A stretch of 33,820 nt of DNA, from assembly GCA_019695215.1 (NCBI GenBank), contig JAIBAK010000039.1, forward strand, positions 1 through 33,820, given 5' to 3'. This DNA comes from Bacteroidia bacterium. GTDB taxonomy: Bacteria; Bacteroidota; Bacteroidia; UKL13-3. Positions 17,053-25,587 of the stretch are shown here, piece after piece (the first letter of the stretch is position 1; the number at the start of each line of letters is the position of its first letter). The position numbers and the translations under genes were made by a program. The notes below the pieces were generated by a model that had not been told where the DNA came from, did no database searches, and saw only the letters and a list, made by a program, of their open reading frames with translations.

Positions 17053-17649
17053 ATGAGAAAAATAATTTCCTTTATGCACCTGTCGCTTGATGGTTTTGTA
17101 GCAGGACCAAACGGAGAAATGGACTGGATAAAAATTAATGACGAAATTTTTGATCATGTAGAGAAACGGATAGGTAAAGGCGATACCGCTTTGTACGGCA
17201 GGGTAACTTATGAGATGATGGAAAATTACTGGCCTACTGCCGCTGACAAGCCCAACGCAACCAAACACGACAGAGTGCATTCAGAGTGGTACAGCAAAGT
17301 GCATAAGGTGGTATTGTCAAAAACAATGAATCCCGCTAATCAGGCTTTGGCTAATACCACAATTATCAGCGGCAATCTTACCGACAGCATTAATACATTA
17401 AAGCAAATGACTAACGGTGGTAGTGAAGAGATACTGCTTTTCGGCAGCCCATCGGCAACCCATGCACTGATGCAACTCAACCTGATTGACGGTTATTGGC
17501 TCTTTGTGAATCCGGTTATTTTGGGGAAAGGAATTCCATTGTTTGCAGGCATAGCCGAAAAAACAAAACTTCATCTGGTATCAACTCATCCATTTGCCTG
17601 CGGGGTAACCGAGCTGAGTTATATAGTGAAAGATAGTAACAAGAAATAG
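17053..17649 (+). CDS. Dihydrofolate reductase-like (RibD C-terminal domain) protein
   Basis: A soluble 198-residue protein of the RibD C-terminal/DHFR-like fold (YyaP/YwjB type). Motifs are MHLSLDGFVAGPNGEMDW at the start, LYGRVTYEMMENYWP, VLSKT, the nucleotide-binding ILLFGSPSATHAL and PVILGKGIPLF. Such proteins are probably NADPH-dependent reductases of unknown substrate. It follows the attC-like hairpin by about 115 bases, in the position a cassette gene would take, and is converged on by the mobA-like gene. Confidence 0.88.
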   Translation: MRKIISFMHLSLDGFVAGPNGEMDWIKINDEIFDHVEKRIGKGDTALYGRVTYEMMENYWPTAADKPNATKHDRVHSEWYSKVHKVVLSKTMNPANQALANTTIISGNLTDSINTLKQMTNGGSEEILLFGSPSATHALMQLNLIDGYWLFVNPVILGKGIPLFAGIAEKTKLHLVSTHPFACGVTELSYIVKDSNKK

Positions 17650-17683
17650 TTGAATTGGCGGATATTTTATACGTCACCAAAGG

Positions 17684-17724
17684 AGGAGAAGATTTAATTT
17701 AAACTAAAGGCCTTTCTCCTTTTT
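17684..17724. terminator. Weak hairpin between convergent genes
   Basis: AGGAGAA (17684-17690) pairs with TTCTCCT (17714-17720), followed by a T-run to 17724. It would end the reductase transcript on the + strand and overlaps the last codons of the - strand mobA-like gene. The stem is short, so support is modest. Confidence 0.35.
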
Positions 17725-18306
17725 ATCCAGTTCTTTTTTGATGCGCTCAAATCCTTCGGGGGTATCAATGCTTTGAATAGCCTCTTTTTTTAGAGGTAAT
17801 AAAAAAGTGGTGGCTGTTTGCTGCAAAAAAAAGCGAAGGGAATAATTACCGGCCAGCACTTCTTTTTCAAAACGGGGCAGACAATGGTTTTCATAAACGC
17901 CCAATAAAGCTTCAGGAATTCCGGTTTCGGCATTTTGGTAAACCACTGCATCGGTTTGTGGTGTGCGGTGCGACAGCAGGCGAACAATATGTTCGGTATC
18001 AAATAAGGGATAATCGCAGCCAATTACTAAAAAAGAGGCCTTAGGGTGGCGGTGATACGCAGTAAGCAGGGCAGCAGCCGGGCCAATACCATTTTGTTCA
18101 TCGGTTAAAACCGGCAGGCCTGTGCTCACCGTTTCGGCTTGTGCGGCTTTGCAGCATATATATACTTTTTCGCAATAAGGCTGCATTAAATGGTACAGGT
18201 ATTCGCGCTGCAGTTTGCCATGGTAATTGAGCAGGCCTTTGTCGGTTTTCATTCGCTGGCTTTCGCCACCGGCCAGCACCAATCCTATAAGATTTTGATG
18301 ATTCAT
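17704..18306 (-). CDS. Second MobA-like molybdenum cofactor nucleotidyltransferase
   Basis: A 200-residue MobA-family protein. It has the nucleotide-binding loop LAGGESQRMKTDKGLL (about 11-26), the GIGPAAALLTAYH segment and VIGCDYPLF with the metal-binding Asp. The loop reads RMKTDK where MobA usually has RMGxDK. It is clearly distinct from the operon's MobA (12459-13028). It may guanylylate cofactor for other Mo enzymes or carry cytidylyl or related activity. It is read alone, divergent from the gene at 18415. Confidence 0.87.
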   Translation of the reverse strand: MNHQNLIGLVLAGGESQRMKTDKGLLNYHGKLQREYLYHLMQPYCEKVYICCKAAQAETVSTGLPVLTDEQNGIGPAAALLTAYHRHPKASFLVIGCDYPLFDTEHIVRLLSHRTPQTDAVVYQNAETGIPEALLGVYENHCLPRFEKEVLAGNYSLRFFLQQTATTFLLPLKKEAIQSIDTPEGFERIKKELDKKEKGL

Positions 18307-18414
18307 GCCACCAAGGTACGAACTGTATGATAAAAATCATTCAGCTATTTGATTCTTGTCATTCCCCGATAGCTGCAATAGCTGCAACTTTGAATTGTTA
18401 ATTCAGGAAACCGG

Positions 18415-18804
18415 ATGACAACCCAAACCAAAGAAAATTTAAAGCTTGTGCATTTTGAGCACAGGGAGTGGTTGGTGAGGTTGAATTTTTTTAAAAGTGA
18501 GCTCGAAATTTTTGAAAAAATGCTCGGAGAGGTGGCCGTTAAAAATAATGCAACCGATATCCGGTCAAAAATAGAGCATTTTCAAAATCAGTTTTTGTTG
18601 CAGCGTCACCGGTTACTTGAGGTAAAGCGGGACGTAAACAAATCGGAAAGTGCCATTGCCAACCAGTTAATGGATAATATGGCAGCCTGGGACAGGCAAA
18701 CCGTGAAACAGGAGGGAGATTTACGATCGGCTATTAATACGTTTGATTACTTATTTACCGAATTAAAAAAGGAGTTTAAATTATTTTTAGAAAAGGTGTA
18801 TTAA
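18415..18804 (+). CDS. Small helical (coiled-coil) hypothetical protein
   Basis: A 129-residue protein I cannot assign to a named family. It is charged, without signal peptide or membrane segment, and almost wholly helical, with heptad-like stretches (FKSELEIFEKMLGEV, FQNQFLLQRHRLLEVKRDV). It starts with ATG and is read divergently from the mobA-like gene across about 108 bases, where CAACTTTG resembles a -7 element. A strong terminator follows. Bacteroidetes carry similar short cytosolic helical proteins. Confidence 0.7.
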   Translation: MTTQTKENLKLVHFEHREWLVRLNFFKSELEIFEKMLGEVAVKNNATDIRSKIEHFQNQFLLQRHRLLEVKRDVNKSESAIANQLMDNMAAWDRQTVKQEGDLRSAINTFDYLFTELKKEFKLFLEKVY

Positions 18805-18892
18805 CAAAACAATAAATGCCACCGCCATGGAATGCCCATGAACAGCTATGCTGATTTATTTTGGTAAACATGGACATTTCATAAGGTGATAT

Positions 18893-18933
18893 GGCCCCCT
18901 TTCATCATTCGTGGTGTGGGGGGCTTCTTTTTT
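18893..18933 (+). terminator. Strong rho-independent terminator with TTCG tetraloop
   Basis: GGCCCCC (18893-18899) pairs with GGGGGCT (18919-18925); an inner CATCA/TGGTG stem is closed by TTCG or the adjacent ATTCGT loop. A T-rich tail (TTCTTTTTTT) follows at once. It ends the helical-protein gene and insulates it from the B12 operon. Confidence 0.75.
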
Positions 18934-19000
18934 AACAGGTTTACATACTTGTTTTTAACCCATTGGGGTGGCTTATGCACAGGTTTAACGGATTTATTGT

Positions 19001-19031
19001 TTTGAAATAAGCCGCGAATGTTTTTGCTTTG
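19001..19031 (+). promoter_or_regulatory. Promoter candidate of the B12 uptake operon
   Basis: A -33 TTTG (19001-19004) and a -7 TTGCTTTG (19024-19031, one mismatch to TAnnTTTG) are separated by 19 bases, the Bacteroidetes spacing. The predicted start, about 19036, falls just before the riboswitch. Confidence 0.4.
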
Positions 19032-19037
19032 CCTGCG

Positions 19038-19235
19038 TATTACGGTTCTGTTTTCAACGTGGTAGTTGAAACAGATGAAAAGGGAATCAGGTGTAAATCC
19101 TGAACAGTTCCCGCTGCTGTAAGCCCCATGCGACTTTAAACAAAGTCGGGCCATGCCAGCCAAAGAGTCACTGTTCGCCTTAGGGTGGATGGGAAGACAG
19201 GCAGGGTCGGGTAAGTCAGAAGACCTGCCATGATA
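19038..19235 (+). promoter_or_regulatory. Cobalamin (B12) riboswitch
   Basis: The conserved core is unmistakable: GGGAATCAGGTG, the paired AATCCTGAACAGTTCCC, GCTGCTGTAA, GCCAGCC followed by AGTCACTG, GGTGGATGGGAAGACAGG, and the B12 box AAGTCAGAAGACCTGCC at 19213-19229. It lies about 120 bases before the receptor ATG. A possible expression platform is a 9-base stem (19314-19322 with 19343-19351) that covers part of the AAGGA ribosome site (19350-19354), while TCCTT at 19324-19328 could pair with that site instead. Bound cobalamin is expected to repress the operon. Outer boundaries are approximate. Confidence 0.93.
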
Positions 19236-19355
19236 CCATTTACATTGCAGCTTTCGGGAAAAAAGCGCGGGATGATCGCACAGGTTTTACTATACGTTAG
19301 TTGCACTGTTTGATTGTTTTGCCTCCTTTTCCGCAGGCTGCTGCAAAACAAGGAT

Positions 19356-21308
19356 ATGAGCAGAACAAAAAGCAACGTACTTAAAACTAGTTCAATTACC
19401 CTCATCGGGTTGTTGGCAGGTACGCTGCACCTCATGGCTCAGCCGGTTTCAAACAAAGCACTGCGCACCATTACCCTCACCGATGTGCGGGGACAGCAAC
19501 CACAAAACGGCTCACGCCATTTTACCCCCGACTCGCTGGCACGGCTGCAGTTTTCGGGCACATCCATCAACGAGTTGCTTTCGTTTACTACACCGATATT
19601 TATAAAAAATTATGGCCCGGGCAGTATTTCCACCATGTCGTTTCGCGGAACATCGGCCTCGCACACTGCCATTGTATGGAACGGGTTTAATTTACAAAAC
19701 ACCATGCGCGGTCAACCCGACTTATCCCTTATCCCTACTATGGCTATTGACGATATTCAGGTGCAGGCAGGGGGCAACAGTGCCCTGTACGGAAGTGGTG
19801 CCATAGGAGGCAGCATTTACCTTAAAAGCAAATATGTGTATGCCGATGATTCGGTGCACTATGCTGCACAAATCCGGTACGGGCAATTTGGTAACAGGCA
19901 ATATTTAGTGCAGGCGGCTTTTCCGTTTTTAGCAAAAAGCAAACTCGCTTTAAAAGTCTATACCAATTCGGCCACCAATGATTATTCATTTAAAAATACG
20001 GCAATCACCGGTTCGCCCGTGCAAAAACTGGCACATGCAGCTTATTCGCAGCAGGGTTTTCTGGCAGATTTTGAACATCGCACGGGTAACAATAAAAAGA
20101 TAGAGTTTCATTATTGGTTTCATCAAAACGCACGCGATTTGCCGGCCACCATGCTTCAGTCTGTTTCGCTGGCAAATCAACGGGACGTGTCGCACAAAGC
20201 AACTATTGAATGGAACAAAACAACAGAGCGGAGTAAACTGCAGTTTCGTACGGGCTATTTTTACGATGAGCTCAGGTATGCCGATGCAGTTGCCGCACTT
20301 GTTTCGGCTAATTACACGCATAATCTTACCACTGAAATGGAGCTGGCTCATCAGGTTACTCCCCGAAAATACATACGTACAGGTATCAGTAATAACCTGC
20401 TTTGGGCCAACGCACGCAACTATGCAGCTCCCGTTTTTCAATGGAGAAATGCCCTGTTTGCGGGGTATCAGTATGCACCGTTCAGCAATAAGCTGCTTCT
20501 TCATTTTAATACCCGTGCCGAGCGCATAGACCGGTTGATAGCCCCCTTGGTTTTTGGTGCGGGTGCCGAGTGGAACGTGGTGCCTGGGATTATCTGTAAA
20601 CTGCGCGGATCTAAAAACTTTCGTTACCCCACCTTTAATGATTTATACTGGAACCCCGGAGGAAATATTCACCTTAAACCCGAGAACAGCCTGAATGCCG
20701 AAGGTGGTTTGGTCTTTAGCAAACAAATGAAAACGGTTTCACTCGCTGCCGAAGCAACTGCCTTCAGCAACTCCGTATCCAACTGGATTACCTGGCTGCC
20801 CGATTCGGTAAATCCCAATATCTGGTCTCCGCGAAATATGGCTGAAGTGTGGAGCAGGGGCGTGGAGTACAGCCTGCAAACTGTTTGGAGTATCAGCTCA
20901 AAAGTTACATTAGGAATATCGGGGTTGTACAGCTATGTATTATCTACCAACGAAAAATTAGACGGAAACACGGAAGCCTTACACCGGCAATTGATTTACG
21001 TACCCCGGCAAAATGCTTCGTTCAGAATATTTGTAAAAGTGAAAAATTTCACTTGCTCGTATGCGCATCAATACACCGGATTGCGCTTTATTACCATTGA
21101 TAATTACGATTACCTCAATCCGTTTCAGCTGGCTTCATTTCATCTGGGGCTTACCACTAAAGTAAACCGTTTTCCGCTCCACTTTTTTATGGATATCAAA
21201 AATGTGTGGAATCAAACGTATCAGGTAATGGCTTGGCGGCCCATGCCGGGCAGGTATGCCGAAGCCGGGTTAAAAATTCAATTTGTTCATTCAACTCATA
21301 AAAAATAA
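19356..21308 (+). CDS. btuB: BtuB-like TonB-dependent cobalamin receptor
   Basis: A 650-residue outer-membrane receptor. A signal peptide ends near LMA/Q (about 29), a short linker follows with a possible TonB box (RTITLTD), the plug domain covers about 45-160 (GTSINELLSF, MSFRGTSASHTAIVWNGFNLQ, ALYGSGAIGGSIYL), and the rest is a 22-strand barrel with typical aromatic strand ends. I chose the ATG at 19356, preceded by AAGGA; an upstream in-frame start at 19314 falls in the leader hairpin. Cobalamin as substrate follows from the riboswitch directly upstream and the BtuG-like gene downstream. Confidence 0.9.
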   Translation: MSRTKSNVLKTSSITLIGLLAGTLHLMAQPVSNKALRTITLTDVRGQQPQNGSRHFTPDSLARLQFSGTSINELLSFTTPIFIKNYGPGSISTMSFRGTSASHTAIVWNGFNLQNTMRGQPDLSLIPTMAIDDIQVQAGGNSALYGSGAIGGSIYLKSKYVYADDSVHYAAQIRYGQFGNRQYLVQAAFPFLAKSKLALKVYTNSATNDYSFKNTAITGSPVQKLAHAAYSQQGFLADFEHRTGNNKKIEFHYWFHQNARDLPATMLQSVSLANQRDVSHKATIEWNKTTERSKLQFRTGYFYDELRYADAVAALVSANYTHNLTTEMELAHQVTPRKYIRTGISNNLLWANARNYAAPVFQWRNALFAGYQYAPFSNKLLLHFNTRAERIDRLIAPLVFGAGAEWNVVPGIICKLRGSKNFRYPTFNDLYWNPGGNIHLKPENSLNAEGGLVFSKQMKTVSLAAEATAFSNSVSNWITWLPDSVNPNIWSPRNMAEVWSRGVEYSLQTVWSISSKVTLGISGLYSYVLSTNEKLDGNTEALHRQLIYVPRQNASFRIFVKVKNFTCSYAHQYTGLRFITIDNYDYLNPFQLASFHLGLTTKVNRFPLHFFMDIKNVWNQTYQVMAWRPMPGRYAEAGLKIQFVHSTHKK

Positions 21309-21319
21309 TACAACATCAC

Positions 21320-22300
21320 ATGAAAAAAACATTACTCACATTTGCTGCATTTTTAATGATTGCCGGTGCCGGTGCTCAAACTGTTTCTGATTTCGAAAAC
21401 CTGTCGCTTGCGGCCAATTCTTACTGGAACGGAAGCGCTGATGCAAATGCCAAAGGTTTTACCGATGGACATGCTTTTTTTACCAATTCATACGATACTT
21501 CCTTTGGTGGATTTTGGGCGGGAGGTTTTGCGTACACCAATAAAAAAGACAGCACCAACGGAACTTATACCAATTTATATTCTGCCATCACAGCTCAGGG
21601 GTATAATGGTTCATCCAATTATGCCATTGGTCAGCAGGACGCAGTGATACGCCTTACCGGAAATGCCCGCGGACGGGTGGCCAACGGAATATATGTTACC
21701 AATGCTACCTATCCTTATAAAAGCATGAAAAACGGAGATTCGTTTGCTAAAAAATTCGGAGGCACTACCGGAAATGACCCTGATTTTTTTGTGATGCATT
21801 TTATTGGCTGGCTAAACGGAGTGAAAAAAGCAGATACCGTTAAATTTTACTTAGCCGATTTTCGTTCGGCTGTGAATGCGCAGGATTATATCATTAACCA
21901 GTGGACCTGGGTTGATTTATCTTCCTTAGGCAATATTGACAGCATACAGATTAACCTCAACTCTACGGATACCGGTGCATTCGGCATTAATACTCCGTTG
22001 TTTTATGCGGTTGATAATTTCACTACCCGTGATGAGTTCGCTACATTGGTTCCCTCATTCGGTAACAGCAATTCTATTCAGGCGTTTCCTAATCCTTTTG
22101 AGAATGTATTGAACTTAACCAATGAGTCGGATAATGAAACCTTAGTAAATATAATTGGCAGTAACGGACAGTTAGTTACTACCTGCAAGGTTAAGGCAAA
22201 AGAAACTTTTCAATTAATTACTGACGAATGGGCCAAAGGTATTTACTTTGTGCAGGTTGTTTCGGGCGATGCGGTAAGCATCCTCAAACTTGTTAAATAA
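21320..22300 (+). CDS. DUF4465 surface protein with T9SS type A sorting domain
   Basis: A 326-residue exported protein. Signal peptide 1-19 (GAGAQ). Residues about 22-240 match DUF4465, with the pattern SYWNGSADANAKGF, FGGFWAGGFAYTN, NYAIGQQ, a DFFVMHFIGW strand and FYAVDNF. The C terminus (about 255-326) is a T9SS type A signal, AFPNPFENVL through GIYFVQVVSG to KLVK, so it is secreted by the type IX system and anchored on the cell surface. It is the second gene of the riboswitch operon, 11 bases after btuB. DUF4465 proteins are, as far as I know, common in B12 loci of Bacteroidetes; direct cobalamin binding is inferred. Confidence 0.85.
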   Translation: MKKTLLTFAAFLMIAGAGAQTVSDFENLSLAANSYWNGSADANAKGFTDGHAFFTNSYDTSFGGFWAGGFAYTNKKDSTNGTYTNLYSAITAQGYNGSSNYAIGQQDAVIRLTGNARGRVANGIYVTNATYPYKSMKNGDSFAKKFGGTTGNDPDFFVMHFIGWLNGVKKADTVKFYLADFRSAVNAQDYIINQWTWVDLSSLGNIDSIQINLNSTDTGAFGINTPLFYAVDNFTTRDEFATLVPSFGNSNSIQAFPNPFENVLNLTNESDNETLVNIIGSNGQLVTTCKVKAKETFQLITDEWAKGIYFVQVVSGDAVSILKLVK

Positions 22301-22302
22301 TC

Positions 22303-23307
22303 ATGAAGGCAGTTTTTACTTTTTTTGTAGTGTTACTTTCTCTGGAGGCCCTGGCTCAGTATCCGGCACAGGCCGGCCGTACGGGAAGCACTGCTTTGCA
22401 TAAGGACAGTACCGCAATTGTTGCCTGGGCACAGGGATGTATTCTTAACAGAGGGTTTATGAATGTGGCCAACCCTTCGTTAGGAAAAACCACGGTGGGC
22501 GATGAAACCATGTGTACCGGAAAAGCCGGAACTAACGGAGTAGCAAGTTTAGGTGATGGAGGAACAGCTACCCTCACTTTTGCTACACCCATTGTAAATG
22601 GTGCCGGACCTGATTTTGCCGTATTTGAAAATGGATTTTTATATGCGTTCGACTCGGCACTGGCCTACCTGGAACTCGCTTTTGTAGAAGTAAGTTCAGA
22701 CGGAGTGCATTTTGTTCGGTTCCCTTCAGCTTCATTAACCGATACCACTGTGCAATTAGATCCGTACGGAACACTGGATGCGTCAAAAATTAATAACCTG
22801 GCAGGGAAATACGTTTTCCCTTACGGAACTCCGTTTGATTTGGAAGAACTGAAAAATGAACCTTTGCTTGACGTAAACCATATTACTCATGTGAGGCTGG
22901 TAGATGTTACAGGTTCGGTGAATGCGATGTATGCGCAGCGCGATGCTTCCGGAAGAGTCATTAATGATCCGTGGCCTACCGATTTTCCAAACGGAGGATT
23001 TGATTTGGATGCAGTAGCCGTAATCAATAGAGAGCAACCCAACGGAATAGAAGTTTACGGCAGTTCGCCCATTACGCTTTTCCCCAATCCGTGTGTGCAG
23101 GGAAGCAACGTGGTATTAAAAGCGAGTTTCGATCCAAATTATTTGGTTAATGTAAACATTATATCATTGGCAACCGGAGAACTGATTACTGCCATTCCGG
23201 ATTTGTCACCCAACGGAATAGTGTTACCTCAGCTGTCGAGCGGAATCTATTTGATTGAAGCGGAGCAGAGCGGATTAGTGTACAGGTCAAAATTGGTGGT
23301 GCAGTGA
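22303..23307 (+). CDS. Secreted cell-surface protein with T9SS type A sorting domain
   Basis: A 334-residue exported protein with a signal peptide (cut near ALA/Q, residue 18) and a beta-rich body: VASLGDGGTATLTF, then the signature GPDFAVFENGF, VEVSSDGVHFVRFPS, and NGGFDLDAVAVIN. The same VFEN-type pattern occurs in secreted surface proteins of many phyla, often with other sorting tails. Residues about 259-334 are a T9SS type A signal (LFPNPC to SGIYLIEAE). It starts two bases after the DUF4465 gene and its stop overlaps the propeller start, so it belongs to the B12 operon. Its exact role is unknown; capture of cobalamin at the surface is inferred. Confidence 0.83.
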   Translation: MKAVFTFFVVLLSLEALAQYPAQAGRTGSTALHKDSTAIVAWAQGCILNRGFMNVANPSLGKTTVGDETMCTGKAGTNGVASLGDGGTATLTFATPIVNGAGPDFAVFENGFLYAFDSALAYLELAFVEVSSDGVHFVRFPSASLTDTTVQLDPYGTLDASKINNLAGKYVFPYGTPFDLEELKNEPLLDVNHITHVRLVDVTGSVNAMYAQRDASGRVINDPWPTDFPNGGFDLDAVAVINREQPNGIEVYGSSPITLFPNPCVQGSNVVLKASFDPNYLVNVNIISLATGELITAIPDLSPNGIVLPQLSSGIYLIEAEQSGLVYRSKLVVQ

Positions 23308-24332
23308 GGTATCGGATTATTCTGTGGGTTGTAGCGTTGTACTTTTCTTCCTGCAAAGAAGAAATTCCGAAGCGCCCTTTTGAAAATCCTATTCTTATAA
23401 CCAAAGGTGTTTTTGTAACCTGTGAAGGGAATTTTCAGTGGGGAAATGCATCGGTTACCTACTACGATTTTACCGACAGCACAGCGAATGCTACCGATTT
23501 ATTTGCGCAAAAGAACAGCAAGCCGCTTGGCGATATTTGCCAGTCGATGTGCATTCACAACGGCAAAGCTTATCTCGTGTTGAATAATTCTTCAAAAATA
23601 GAAGTTACAGATGCCGGAAGTTTTGTTTCCATTGCTACCATTACGGGTTTGGTTTCGCCAAGGTATTTTTTGCCGGTGTCCGATTCAAAGGCCTATGTTA
23701 CCGATTTATATGCCAACAGTGTGCAGGTGGTGGATTTGCAGCAAAACAAAGTGGTGAAGCAAATACCATTGCGCGGATGGACAGAAGAGTTATTGCTGCA
23801 CAACGGAAAGGTATATGTCACAAATTTGCGCAGCAATTACCTCTACCAAATAAATCCGCTGACCGATATGCTGGAAGATAGTGTGCTGCTGGGATTACCT
23901 TCGGCTTCGCTGGCCGTTGATAAGAACCAGCAGCTATGGGTGATGTGCAGTCAGGTATTGGCACAATCGGCTCCCTCAAAGTTAGTATGCCTTGCTACTG
24001 ACGGAAAGAGTATTGCAAAAACCATTGATTTGGGCACCGGAGCCGGAAAAGTATTACGCAGCAGTCCTTCGGGCGATTACCTGTATTACATCAAAACACA
24101 TGTGTACAGGTTAAATGCGGCTGATAATGCAGCACCGGTCAATCCGTTTATTTACAAATCAGGCAGTCAGAATTTTTATGCGTTGGGAGTGGAGCCGCTG
24201 AGCGGAGCCGTTTTTGTGAGTGATGCTGCTGATTATATTCAGCAGGGAAAAGTGAGTTGCTACAGCAGCAGCGGGGTATTTCAATATATGTTTAATGCCG
24301 GAATTATTCCGGGTAATTTTTGGTTTAACTGA
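23304..24332 (+). CDS. BtuG-like beta-propeller surface lipoprotein
   Basis: A 342-residue lipoprotein with lipobox YFSSC (C17). After it come repeated blades of YncE type: KAYLVLNNSSKIEVTD, KAYVTDLYANSVQVVDLQQN, KVYVTNLRSNYLYQINPLTD, then further units to the C terminus, about seven in all. In Bacteroides, BtuG propellers bind cobalamin very tightly at the surface and cap BtuB. The GTG start (23304) overlaps the preceding stop (GTGA), so it is translationally coupled. Operon position under a B12 riboswitch supports BtuG; sequence similarity alone would only say YncE-like propeller. Confidence 0.83.
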   Translation: MRYRIILWVVALYFSSCKEEIPKRPFENPILITKGVFVTCEGNFQWGNASVTYYDFTDSTANATDLFAQKNSKPLGDICQSMCIHNGKAYLVLNNSSKIEVTDAGSFVSIATITGLVSPRYFLPVSDSKAYVTDLYANSVQVVDLQQNKVVKQIPLRGWTEELLLHNGKVYVTNLRSNYLYQINPLTDMLEDSVLLGLPSASLAVDKNQQLWVMCSQVLAQSAPSKLVCLATDGKSIAKTIDLGTGAGKVLRSSPSGDYLYYIKTHVYRLNAADNAAPVNPFIYKSGSQNFYALGVEPLSGAVFVSDAADYIQQGKVSCYSSSGVFQYMFNAGIIPGNFWFN

Positions 24333-24637
24333 TGGCAACAAAATCGTGCGAACGTTGCGGAAACGAATTTAACTGTGAAGCCGAATCCATAACAAATTGC
24401 TGGTGTACGGAGGTGCAAATGCCTCCGCAACTGCGTACAAAAATAGCTTCGTTATATAATGATTGCTTGTGTGCAGCCTGTTTGCAGCAATTGGCAGCAG
24501 TAGCGGTGACACCACCTGTGCAGGGTGATGATTATTATTTTAATGAACAGGGAAGAGTGGTATTTACTGCTGCATTTTTAAAACGCAGAGGCTATTGCTG
24601 CGGCAGCGGATGCCTGCATTGCCCTTACGGTACTTAA
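24332..24637 (+). CDS. Cysteine-rich CWC domain fused to DUF5522
   Basis: A 101-residue protein with 12 or more cysteines. The first half is a cysteine-rich CWC domain (C6, C9, C15, then NCWC at 22-25 and CLCAAC). The second half is DUF5522: DYYFNEQGRVVFTAAFLKRRGYCCGSGCLHCPY. Both parts probably bind metal; no activity is known. The ATG shares a base with the stop of the propeller gene (TGATG), so it may be the last gene of the B12 operon. The stop overlaps the convergent EamA gene's stop in a TTAA. Confidence 0.87.
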   Translation: MATKSCERCGNEFNCEAESITNCWCTEVQMPPQLRTKIASLYNDCLCAACLQQLAAVAVTPPVQGDDYYFNEQGRVVFTAAFLKRRGYCCGSGCLHCPYGT

Positions 24638-25587
24638 AAAAAATGGAGTATTTCGTTGCGCCATATAAGTACCACCACACCCATGATGGCAATGAGTACG
24701 CCCAGCCACATGTGCAGGGTAATTTTAGTGTGGTAGATAAGGGCAGCCAAAGGCAAAACCATTACCGGAGTAAGAGATAAAATAGTTTGTGCAAGGGATA
24801 CTTCCACATGGCTGGCTGCATACAACGAAAGGGAAACACCAATTACGGGTCCGAATAAAGTTCCTAGCAGGGTGTATTTTAATGCCTGTTTATCTTTAAG
24901 CAGAGGCAAAACAAAACGTACATCCCGTTGCCTTAGGATATCAATTAGAAACAAACTTCCGAAACCAAACAACATGCGTATCCAGGCTGCATCAATAGAA
25001 GAGATGGTTTGTATTCCATCCTGCATCATTCCTTTTTTGGCAAGCACCAGCCCGAAACCCTGACAAACAGCCGAAGCAATTCCCATTAAAATTCCTTTGG
25101 TATAGCTTCCCTGTTTATCTTGTTTTACTTCTTCTTTTTCGCTTTGGTGGTTGAGTATGGTAAAAATGCCGTAGGTAGTGATGAGCATGCCGCCAATTCC
25201 AATCAGATTAATCGATTCACCAAGAATAAAATATCCGGTGAGCAGCGATGCAGCCGGACTGATGGTAGAAAATAAACTGCCTCTGCGGGCACCCATTATA
25301 CGCAGGGCAACGAAAATAAAATAATCGCCAATGCTTAATCCAACCAACCCCGATAATCCTAACCACAGCCAGTTTTGCAAAGAAGGTGATGTAATGAGTT
25401 CAGCCGGATTTTTTGCATCGGCAACCGAAGCAATGATGGTGAGCGAAAACAAGGCCAGCATTAACCTGAATTTATTGAGTAATCCTGCCGAAAGCAGACG
25501 GGAGGCATTGGTAAATGCAAGGGTACCGCAGGCCCACGATAGCACCGTGATAAAAGCGGCTATTAATCCGGAATGGGCAGCAGTCAT
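24634..25587 (-). CDS. EamA/DMT-family transporter
   Basis: A 317-residue membrane protein with about ten hydrophobic helices in two similar halves, the duplicated EamA layout (first half with ADAKN... LSGLVGLSIGDYFIFVALRIMGARRGSLF, second half starting GILMGIASAVCQGFGLVLAKKGM and ending in WLGVLIAIMGVVVLIW). It likely exports metabolites or amino acids; no substrate can be named. Its ATG overlaps the yggS stop (ATGA), so the two are co-translated. Confidence 0.9.
   Translation of the reverse strand: MTAAHSGLIAAFITVLSWACGTLAFTNASRLLSAGLLNKFRLMLALFSLTIIASVADAKNPAELITSPSLQNWLWLGLSGLVGLSIGDYFIFVALRIMGARRGSLFSTISPAASLLTGYFILGESINLIGIGGMLITTYGIFTILNHQSEKEEVKQDKQGSYTKGILMGIASAVCQGFGLVLAKKGMMQDGIQTISSIDAAWIRMLFGFGSLFLIDILRQRDVRFVLPLLKDKQALKYTLLGTLFGPVIGVSLSLYAASHVEVSLAQTILSLTPVMVLPLAALIYHTKITLHMWLGVLIAIMGVVVLIWRNEILHFF

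Noticed and set aside
19986..20504. A 172-residue open frame on the - strand
   Set aside because: It is antisense to the barrel region of the BtuB-like receptor and has no sensible composition.
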